Source: Rodentolepis nana
Lineage: Eukaryota > Platyhelminthes > Cestoda > Cyclophyllidea > Hymenolepididae
Length of the DNA: 42,427 bases
Direction: 5' to 3'
NCBI GenBank assembly: GCA_900617975.1
Contig: UZAE01012421.1
Span: forward strand, 1-42,427
The first letter of the stretch is position 1. The number at the start of each line of letters is the position of its first letter. Both the position numbers and the translations under genes were made by a program. The notes under the pieces are model-generated. The model ran no database searches. It saw nothing but the letters and a program-made list of their open reading frames with translations, and was not told the origin of the DNA. This document shows positions 33,001-42,427 of this stretch, piece after piece.

Positions 33001-36000
33001 ATCGACCACCATTCAGCTTGGGAGTTTACTAATTAAACTTGCCTACTTGAAGTTCATATAAATAGTTCAAAACTCAACTAATTATCTAATTCTTCTTGAC
33101 TTCCTTTAGCGTTTTATGACTCATTCAGGTTTTCACCCCATGTTGCAAACTTGTAGACTGTCCCGCAATTGTAATAAAACCACAACTCATCTGCTCCACC
33201 TTTTTGCATACAGAAACAAAGGATACTTAAATTTTCCTTCCAAATTTGTAGATTCCATCAAATAACCACAAAATTGTTTAATGCACACCAAGATAAAGGT
33301 GGGTTTTAACTAAATATAATATTTCTGAAAATATTTTTTGTCATTATTTGGTAAACGTTTATTTTCACGTCGCATTTACTCACTTACTGAATGTATTCGT
33401 AGTTTCATTTCAGTAGATTTTAAATAAGCAGTATAAAATATAATTTTTACTTAAAGAATTTCCATTCAAAACCATAAAATATTTAAATTGATTACTTATT
33501 TGCCAATCGTTCGCATTTTGCCTATCGTAGGCGACTAAATTAGGCTTACGTTTTGACTGTTCCCTAGAGAAATAAATAATTTGCCTTTATCTGATAATTA
33601 AGTCCGCCTATCACTTTTTTTGACTAAATTGTTCCCCAAAGAAAGCTTTGCCTAAGTACCTCAATATTTTAAAGTGGATAGTGAACAAATTGAACGTTAC
33701 TCCAAATTTCTCGTGCGTTGAACAATGCCCTAACCGCATGACTGATCGACCAAAAAATTCTCTGAATTTAGAAGAAAACAAAAAATAGAAGTATTTTAAA
33801 CTTGATTGCGCCATCAAATTTATGACTCTTTAAAGGCCATGGCAAACAATTTTGAATGCTGAAAATGTTTTCCGTTGAAGAGGAGATAGTAATTTCCGCC
33901 CATCTCTCTAAGGACTAAATTGCGAATAGTTTGAACAATCGGAAGTAAAATTTTGGAATATTGAAGATTGAATGAATAGTGAAAAAATATGCAAGAGAAC
34001 TGAAATTTGCCGCAGGAAGAATAAATTACGTGCGTCTACGATATCTTGATTTCAGATTCCATTTCAGGTATTTTAAAATTTAAAACTTTATATTTAGTGG
34101 TAGATCTTTAAGATAATGAAATATAAATTCACAAAATGCTTAATTTTCTAAGTGATAAAATAACTTTAACAATAGTCGTCTATAATAGTCAGCTTCAATC
34201 TTTTTTCTTTAGCAGACCCAAAAATTTAAACCTTCATGATTTTGTTGATTATAACCAACGTTATTGAATTATATCAAATTTTTTTGGTCAATATTTTCTG
34301 TCAAATAAGCAAACTTGACTATTATTGTAATCGGATAAATTTGTTGGAAAGTTAGAGTTATTTATATTCTTATTTATCCAAAACAGGTTTGTATAAATAA
34401 TCGACAAATGGAAAACATTTTAATGTCTCAACATAAGTTATTCTCCCAACCCCTCCCCCCCCCCCCCCAGGGCTGACACTTCATAATCAGTAAACAATAA
34501 AGTTGAGGGCAAATTTTTGTAGGGGAGTAATTTTTGGAAAATTTTAGCTACCTATAAAAAGCAATATGCTCATTATTTAGTTATGTGTAATAATTATACT
34601 CCTAAAAACCAGTTTCAATCTGAAAGCCTAATTAAAAACTTATTCAACCAAAGCATTCAGTTATAAATAACTACCTATCCCATAGAGGGATACTTCACTA
34701 TGGTATTAATTTTATTAATAAAAACCACAGAAACCTCAACTATTTTTCACCGAGATCTTTCCCTCTTTGTCTGATTGCCACAATGCAGGGCAGACGAAAA
34801 GATAAGATTTTCGAAATTGAATTTGAATAATTAGCCTGCAGTGAGTTGGAAAACATCTTTTATTTGCTTGCTATGGTCATTATTTGAGAATGTGAAACAC
34901 GCCCATAAAAGACATTAGTTGGTTGCAAAGATATCTTCCTTACATTTAGCCGACATAAGACCATTAATAAACTTGAATGTACTCAAATTTGATTGGACAA
35001 AACCCGAAAAATGAGGTAAAATTAGGACAACTTCGGAGTATTCCAACACGTTTGAAGGGTTAATAATTGGTCGTATTTAAATTCAAAACAAAATATTTCA
35101 TTAATTTATGATTATTCTTCCGATATAAAACAACAAATTATTTACATTTTTCATCATTTAAAATTAACATAGTGCGCTAAATGAACTTTTTGCTTGGTTT
35201 TCCAGAAAATTTAAAGATTTACATTAATTGATGAATACATTTCAATTGACCTAAAATTTTGCATTTAAAATAAAATAACACAATAAGTTCGATTTCAGAA
35301 GAAGCGTGCTTACTGAAATAAATTTTAAAATGAATAAACTTATTCGTTTAAAGTCCGATTTGATGAAATAAATCAACAAAACACTAGGAAAAATGTAGTC
35401 TTAAAAAGACGCGAATTTGCTTTAAAATAATTGATCGGTAAATTTGAACTGATAAGCTCCACGAAAAACGAATGCTCTTACGAACTACATTACTAGAAGT
35501 TATAAATAATTTAAGTTCTTAATATTTGCACAAAAGAAAGCTTTAATTAAATAAACTTGAGTCAGAAGGTTTTAAGATTATTAAAAAGCAAAAGTACTGT
35601 GCACCATGGTATTGATTTATAAATGTAAGATTTCAGACTATGGTGCTTTAGGATTAAAAGATTCAACAACTTTGTGTAATGATATTAAAGAAACGAACCG
35701 CTCTTTGTTAGAATCTTAAGTTGAAATAATTTTTTATTTGATTTACTAAATTTTACCGCTCTCTTGAATTAAATATTAACGCTAATAATATGCCATTTGA
35801 GTCGAAATTGAATTCAAGATAGACTACTTGAAGCAAACAGATCTTTACTAAAAGCGAGTGATCGATAGATCAACAAATTTGGGCACACACTGTACAAAAA
35901 GTAATAATTTGAATGACACTTCGAAACAGTAAATTTTCCCAAATTTAACTTATCATAAAGCGCTGATTGTTTTATTTCAATCAATAGAATAGTATTAAAA

Positions 36001-36600
36001 TAAGTGGTTCTCACAAAAAAACCGCGGAATTAGCCGAACTTTTGGAAACTTGGACTTTTAGGGAAGTAAAATGTTCAATTAATCTGCAATTTTTTGTAGA
36101 AATTGCAAAAATATACCTGGGCAATATGTGAACAGCCAAAATTTAAAAGCTTATAAAATCAAAAGTAGAATTTAATCCGAGCAAGTACTTACATACTCAA
36201 GGTGACTTGAGTAGATGGAGACAATAAACGATAGCAAATTCATGATTATGTTTTCGTTAAAAGATATTATCTGCTGAATCATTACCTATTTTTATGAATG
36301 CTTCTAAGTGCAAAATTTTGCCTTTTGGTCCCACGTAATACATCAAGATGTAAACAAAGTGCATTTCTATCTCAATGAGAGAGCTGAATTTTCACAAGGC
36401 TGGACCTGTTTACTTTGGCTAGCTTCATTGGAGTAACCTATTCGTAAACGGGGAATATTTGACCAAGAAAGTTAATTTTCGAATAGTGTGTCATAAAAAT
36501 TTAAAACCTAAAAGCAAAATATCCTTTAAAAATGTCAAAGTATAGTTGAAACTAGTCCGATGTAAAAGTAATGAATGAAATATATATATTCAGTATAAGC
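30086..36600. other. AT-rich non-coding region
   Basis: Very AT-rich, especially 33300-36600. Frames at 30582-30858, 31752-31994, 32724-32936, 33611-33817 and 35814-36014 are 66-90 codons long and look like chance. A poly-C run lies at 34450-34468. No mobile-element protein seen. Confidence 0.5.
34450..34468. repeat. Poly-C run
   Basis: CCC-T followed by an uninterrupted run of about 14 C; length is likely unreliable in an assembly. Confidence 0.85.
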
Positions 36601-36621
36601 AAGACAACACATAAAACTCAC

Positions 36622-37080
36622 CGATAATAAAAGGCCAAATTATCGCGAGATGTGTCAATGGAGTGGACTGACTAGCCGTCCGACGAGGCAGAAAGGCAGG
36701 TAACTGTGAGTGTGTGCGTGAGAGAGATAGAGAGAGTTGTGACTATCCACGCGTGTCTGCCCGATTATGAGAGAGAGAGAGAGGGAGGGAGTGCTGTTTA
36801 ATGGGAGCAGTAAGATGTGATGTAGGGTTGGATTTAAAGGTCCTTCGAGTGCCGTGGGATGCTGCTATAATGACTCACACATACAACGCTGCTGGCCGAG
36901 AAGCAGGAGCGAAAATTTATACACGCTTCTGCAGCAGACATTCGCTCGTGTCACAAGCGCACACCGCACCTGTGGCCATGCGGTGAACCAATCAGATTAG
37001 TCGGGGGAAAGCATGACTCCTATGAAGCCAGAGAACCGGCTGAGCGGGATTTGCTGTCTCATTTCATGAGGCATTGACAT
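36622..37080 (-). promoter_or_regulatory. Candidate distal promoter and 5' leader exon
   Basis: A GC-richer island in an AT-rich desert. On the minus strand it holds CTGATTGG (inverted CCAAT, about 36988-36996), a CT-rich stretch, and ends at a near-perfect donor ATTATCG|gtgagt (exon end 36622). No ATG lies in the last 240 nt before the donor, as expected for a non-coding leader exon. It could serve the acidic-protein locus about 10 kb away. Inference only; the plus strand also has a donor-like site (GGCAG|gtaact, 36700). Confidence 0.3.
36770..36790. repeat. GA-rich simple repeat
   Basis: GA repeated about seven times, then GGGA units; a second GA stretch lies at 36719-36736. Confidence 0.85.
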
Positions 37081-39539
37081 ATAACTAAGCATACTCTTTG
37101 GTATTAACTATGTAATACCTCAAAGAATGAAATGATTCCTATTGTGAAATCGGTGGGTGTTCTGTTATAACGTTATGAGCAATAAAGTTGACAAAAAGCA
37201 AAAAAAATTGGCTTTATTAGAAAGCATAATATCTTTAAATGGGATTTTCATATTTAAAATAAAATATCTTTTCTTATAGCAAAATATGCAATTACAAAAT
37301 TAGTGGGCAGGAATAAAGATTTGTACTGAGTATTGAGTCATTTCTTTGCTGATGTAATTTCCAGGAATAATTTCCACAGAAAAATATTGACTTTTTTCCA
37401 GCTACGTTAAAGCTGCTCGCGCAGCTGCGTATTCTTAAAAAGTTTTAACCATTGTCCATTCATAGTTGTGTTGTTAAGACATATGAATCATGCAAGTGAA
37501 TAACTTGTGTCTTGATGCTTATCGCCGGTCATCGAAGTAAAAAGGAAAATGGTCGATGATCAATGCTTCCGCAGTACTGTGAAAATAATCCGAGCCGAAT
37601 TGGAGAATTACAGTTTCGAATTCAGGGTAGTGGTAGGGAAAAAGACAATATAATGGACGACCTGATTACTCCTTCAAAGGAGAATTCATAAAAATCTGGC
37701 TACTAAACAAAGTGTCAGAGAACCTTGTATAGAATTCGGGTTTTTCCCCACGATGGATGAAATATCCCGCCTTTTATGATGAAGCTTGCCAAACGCTACT
37801 AAAACTCGCGAAAAGGCTCATGAAAATTGTTTGAAAATTGCGAATAAAGATCTGGACAAAGCGTAACATTAAGCCGAAGCCCAGTCTGATTTTCCACCTG
37901 TGGTAAAAATTGTTGTCGAACTCAAAATCACAGCAGTCAGAAGAACAGATGGCAAGGATCGCATGCAGTCTAAAGGTCAATCCTCGGGTCATGTTGAAAA
38001 AAATTTACCTAAAATGTCATGGTTTCCAAATGTGTCTTCCACACCAAGGTTGATAGGATGCCACCCTTCGCTTCTTTTAAGGAGGGGAGAGGGGGGGGGG
38101 GTTGAGTTCAGTTGCCTACATGAAATTGGTGGCCATAGTAGTAGTTAAGCCATAGATAATGTTGGTAACTAACAATTGACCATTTGCATGTCAGCTCTCT
38201 TTTACGACTACACAAGTGCCAACGTTTTGCTTTTGAATTCAACCCACCCCCCCCTCCCCCTCCCCCCTCCCCTCTCCCCAGCTCTTAACCTGATAGATTA
38301 TTAAGATTGCATAGGGCGCTGTCGAGATAGTCACCAACCGCTGTGTCAGGGCTCCAAAAGCAACAATTTAATGAATAGAATAAAAGCAGTGTTGAGACCC
38401 TTCCCAAGGGACGGTATAAAATCAGCTTACCATAGGTGTCCTGTGCAGGGCAACCGGGTGCGATTGAAGCTGTAATGAATGCCAATGGCCGCTAATTGAG
38501 TAAGACACTTTGAAAATGCTTTAATTTCAACCTCTTGCTTCTCTTCCTGATAAGACTATTAAATGCACTCTTAGCACATGGCAATTTTACCGAACCCAAA
38601 CCAACATTTCAGTCCTATTGTCATTTGATCAAAGAGGGCCCAAGTTGCTGTATTAACCTTTTCTTTTGAGAAGGCCATTCTCATAAACTTGTTTTTCACA
38701 ACTCATGATGCGAAAAAAAAAGTTGGAAGACTTAAAAAACATTTAATTCAACTTATTAGCTGGCGAGGTTGTCAATTAAAGTATTTGCCAAAGTTCAAAA
38801 TTTGTGTAATTGAGAGGTTTTACAATTTACACCGTATCAAATAAAAATGTAAACGTCGGTAACGCAAGCAAAGTGGCATTTAAGACAGTTAAAAACCAAA
38901 AGTGATTGAAAATATTATGATGAAGCTGTCTAGGATTTAGATTTCTATTGGAGGATAACAGTTTGTGAGGGGAGAGGTAGGGGGTGGGACAAAATAAATG
39001 ATTTAAATGATTTGTCCACTACACATAATTGCAACGTACTCCAATCCATTTTGACCCTATGTTTGAGAGGGCAAATCATCTTAATTGGTATTCGGAAATT
39101 TACGCTCGTAGCACAATTGACTAAGTATACAAGCAATTAGTCTTCAACTTATCAAAACAAATGAATAATGAATTAACAACTACGGTTGTTGTCATTTGTT
39201 GTCGTATTTGAATAGAAAATTAACAATTGACATAATATTTTAATTATTCAGCTTGATTGAATTATAAATTTTGCAAATGGACTTATATTTATTCTCGCTC
39301 TCTCGATGAAATATAAATTATTATTTTGTTTTGAGAATAAAGGTTCAATTATCTCTTAGTTAATGCATGACAAAATATCTAATTTAGTAAATATTTTAGC
39401 AGAAAGCTATGAGAGAAAATGATGTTAGCTAGTGAGTTTCATTTGATTTGCCTTGCCCGAATAATGCCAACCTTTCAATTTAGGGATAAAGTTAAACTAA
39501 TGCAAAGTTTTGAGAAGATTTCGTATACTATGGTGCATT
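37081..39539. other. Region with G- and C-rich tracts, no gene recognised
   Basis: Contains a G-rich tract (38081-38101) and a C-rich tract (38242-38279). A 17-mer at 37562-37578 (aatgcttccgcagtact) is shared with the repeat copy at 39923. Frames at 37774-38148, 38285-38485 and 38945-39136 lack support. Confidence 0.5.
38242..38279. repeat. C-rich tract
   Basis: Repeated runs of 3-8 C separated by single T or A. Its opposite strand meets the usual four-run quadruplex pattern. Confidence 0.85.
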
Positions 39540-40065
39540 TGAACACTGTGGGGTGTGCGATAGACTTGCCTCCATGTAGTACACCCTGGGCAACGTATAC
39601 TCATACGGCAAAAAAGTCTATCCCTGGGTAACGTATACTCATACGGCAAAACAGTCTATTAACTGGCAGTTGACTTCTCTATGTCATATTCGAAGTCTAT
39701 AAACCGGCAGTTGACTTCAAACTATCGGCAAAAAAATTCTATTAACCGGCAGTTGACTTCTGACTTCAACGGCAAAGTCTATTAACTGGTAGTTGACTTC
39801 TCCGCATACGGCAAAAAAGTCTATTAACCGGCAGTTTTCTTCTCACTTCAAACTACCATGACCCCCCTATATGTCCTATTTCTCACTTCAAACTACCACG
39901 ACCCCACTGTATGTCATATTCGAATGCTTCCGCAGTACTCACCTCACCTTCTTCTCTACCTTTGTGTCTGTCTGACTCTTTTGCATCTGTGAATCGCTCT
40001 TCTCTTCCCCACCCCCCTCGACATTTTGTGTTTTTGAAGTTCCTCCCCTCTATGAAGCCAGAACT
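39540..40065 (+). repeat. Dispersed repeat, copy 1, with internal minisatellite
   Basis: Runs from ggggtgtgcgatagactt to gttcctcccctctatgaagc. Its reverse complement is present at 40934-41212 and 42234-42427. Shared blocks include catattcgaa, the CT-rich run with tctgtctgactcttttgcat, and the end gttcctcccctct. No coding potential or terminal inverted repeat seen. Class unknown. Confidence 0.75.
39586..39862 (+). repeat. Minisatellite inside repeat copy 1
   Basis: Roughly 33-nt imperfect units built on ggcaaaaaagtctattaacc and ggcagttgacttc, repeated about five times with indels. It follows two copies of a longer unit containing aacgtatactcatacggcaa. Copy 2 of the element has only one such unit, so the array is a local expansion. 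Confidence 0.8.
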
Positions 40066-40933
40066 ATAGGTTGATAAAATAAATTTTGAACATTACCAAT
40101 TAAAATTCAACATTACAGTTTTTCGGGCCCTTAAGGTGCTCAAGACTTGGGATTATTTCCAATTTTCGAATAGTCAACCTCGTAACATTGATTATTTCAC
40201 AAAGAATTTATTCAATAATTGCTCTGTCAGTTATAACATTTACTCGCTAATATTGTTATCCTGTCATGTAAAATCAGTTGTTTTAAATATGGAATCCGCG
40301 GTTTCAGGTCATAAGGATGGGCACGAAGAGGGGCAAGGAAAGTTTCAAAAGATTTTGGATTATTTACTATGTAGACAAAGCTGGTGGATATCATTTCAAC
40401 CTTACTCCCTATTGTCGGGTAAGTCAGCTTGAAAGATCTCATAATGACATGAATTTCAATTATCGTGAAATGCATTCAAAGTTGAGCTCTTTATGCTCTT
40501 CAATGCAATCTGAGGATTTCACAAATTCTTCAAATGAAATTAAAATACTGAATTGAACTAGCAGCAAAATAGTCAATATAACCAGCTGATATATAAATTT
40601 AAAATGACCTATTTGACATAAAATTTTGTTGCAATACATAAGTAACTAGTTTGCATGATATGAAGAGTTGTCACTAAATGCAGTTGAAGGTCACTGTACA
40701 GAAAATATAATTATCAATTTTTACAATTGGTGGAGAAAAATGCGTGCAATGTCTCAGGATGGAAAGAACCAATAGATTTGTGGCATACTGCAACGCTCAA
40801 TAGAACTTGTGTTAAAAGTGCAAAAGCTGTCATTTCTGCCCTATTTGTGGGCAAATTAAATTAATATTCTACCATTGGACAATCAATAGATGAAGCGATC
40901 GCTATCAGCAGTTTGCATATAGTTTATTTTTTT
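40066..40933. other. Spacer between inverted repeat copies
   Basis: 868 nt between copies 1 and 2. 40227-40560 is open in several frames on both strands: minus with FVYIVNNPKSFETFLAPLR; plus 40309-40416 with an acceptor (gcggtttcag) and donor (gtaagt) and KRGKESFKRFWIIYYVDK. I cannot tell whether either is an exon. Confidence 0.3.
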
Positions 40934-41212
40934 CGAATGGCAGGCGTTTTGATAGATATCATTAGCCATTTAGCTGACTTCGGGCTTCACAGAGGGAAGG
41001 TTCATTAAAGTAGCAGAAAGTCGAGGGGTGGGGAACAGAAGAGCGATTCACAGATGTAAAAGAGGCAGACAGACACAAAGGCAGAGAAAATGTAAGGTGA
41101 GTGCTGTAGAAGTGGTCGAATATGACATGCAGTGGAGCCATGGTAGTTAGAAGTCAACTGCTAGTTTATAGACAGGGTGCACCACGTGGAGGTAAGTCTA
41201 TCGCACACCCCT
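40934..41212 (-). repeat. Dispersed repeat, copy 2 (inverted)
   Basis: Reverse complement of copy 1, without the minisatellite expansion. It runs from aatggcaggcgttttgatag through cttcgggcttcacagaggg and tggtcgaatatgaca to ggtaagtctatcgcacaccc. Confidence 0.75.
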
Positions 41213-42233
41213 TGTTTTTTTTTATTTTTACTATTACCATTACAATTATAATTATGTCTGCAAATATTTGTCGAGCAAGAACCGATTTCTATAGTGCCTT
41301 GATTGGGCCAAGTCAAAAGCCACTTATCTTAATCAAATTTAATTCCTTAAAATATGCATTTTAGCTGGACGAAGCCAACAAATTTTAAGGTATTTATGGT
41401 ATTATGGTAGGTGTCTGCATCAATCAAGTGGATGAAATTCTATTTAAAACTAGTGAGATCGAATTCAGTAGCCTTCTGAATCGCAATAGAATTTAAAGAC
41501 AAAGCAAAGTAGGAAATGACATCAAAAGTTGCATAATTCAGAATTATTACTTTGCGGTGGCAGAATAAGGAGCTCTGTTAACTCAACCGTTTTAAAGTAT
41601 TTCCTTAATGCTGTGCCTAAACGTCAAGCTGCCATGTGCAGTTTAAGGTGATTTGCATTCTCAACCGCCGGAAAAATGAATTGAAGAGACCAGACTGATC
41701 ATTAAGTCCTGAACATCATAGAAAAGTACCTACTGCAGTTCTTGAGATTAATTTTGAACCTTGAATGTGGCAATATAGACCGTCCACTTGGTAGACATGG
41801 TATAATCCGAACCACAACATCAAATGGAGCACGAACCTATGATACGTCTGCGCTGCTCTCTGGATCTTCATGATACCCTCTTCTCTATCATTTGGTTAGA
41901 GTTTCCGTTACTGATTTTTTTGCTGTTTTCAAGATTATAAATTGACCATTTTTCGCATTACTCTGGACGAAAATAATGAAAACAAGCATTCATAGTCTAT
42001 ATAATGTGAACTTAGCAGGAAAACCATTTGCACACACTAAAACCAAGTTGGCTCTTTTGCTGCAGAAAGGACTGCTCGTTTTGGCATTTTAAAAAACCGA
42101 AACTGCTCACGCTTTAAAAGACTTGTTAAAAATTAGCTTTAAAAAAACTATTTGCAAACTTTTCATGAAAGGATTGCTCTAATTTGTCAAATTAAATGCG
42201 AATAAATGTACAAATTAAAGAATCTATTTATAC
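41213..42233. other. AT-rich spacer, no gene recognised
   Basis: Sequence between repeat copies 2 and 3. No coding or RNA feature seen. Confidence 0.5.
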
Positions 42234-42427
42234 CAAATGACAGGCGTTATGATAGTTACCATCAGCCCTTTAGTTGACTTCGGGCTTCACAGAGGGGAGG
42301 AACATCAAAGTGAGAAAAGGTTGAGAGGGGGGAAGGAACAGAAGAGTGCTTAAAAAATGTAAAAGAGACAGACAGATACAAAAGTAGAAAAAAGGTGAGG
42401 TGAGCACTGTGGAAGTGGTCGAATATG
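42234..42427 (-). repeat. Dispersed repeat, copy 3 (cut by window end)
   Basis: Same orientation as copy 2: aatgacaggcgttatgatag, cttcgggcttcacagagggg, agacagacagata, gtggaagtggtcgaatatg. It continues past the window. Confidence 0.75.

Overview
The window reads as nuclear DNA of an animal. It is AT-rich, with short exons that have GT/AG borders, introns from 79 nt to over 5 kb, many microsatellites and poly-C/poly-G runs, and one assembly gap flanked by C runs (19076-19327). Intron style and repeat content suggest a parasitic flatworm, probably a tapeworm. This is inference; no species marker is visible. All genes I can support lie on the minus strand. I see no prokaryotic, organellar, tRNA or rRNA genes.

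2774-18777: a complete 11-exon gene for an 820-residue DUF4140/DUF4139 protein (MuiA / C. elegans F37C4.5-like). Every exon phase joins correctly, and an AATAAA lies 39 nt past the stop. An unusual disordered insert of about 210 residues splits the DUF4139 domain.

20291-26271 (perhaps from 27209): a second minus-strand locus that I could not assign to a family. It has a 1,238-nt exon for a very acidic, Pro-rich segment and a 44-nt exon. It also has a separate short coding chain of five exons (148 residues) with its own ATG at 21845. The end of the large exon and one exon of the short chain encode similar TF-x-EI...E-x-KK modules. Each module can be followed by a 44-nt exon of the same phase, and both routes can splice in frame to one last exon (20291-20379). 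This suggests a two-promoter gene with a duplicated exon module, or two adjacent paralogues.

26272-42427: mostly non-coding. It holds a multi-frame coding-like patch (27515-28199, perhaps a decayed dispersed repeat) and a GC-richer island with an inverted CCAAT and a strong minus-strand splice donor (about 36622-37080), a candidate distal promoter and leader exon. It also holds a dispersed repeat family with two inverted copies (39540-40065 and 40934-41212), a third copy cut by the right window edge (from 42234) and the tail of a fourth at the left edge (1-28). The first copy carries an expanded internal minisatellite.
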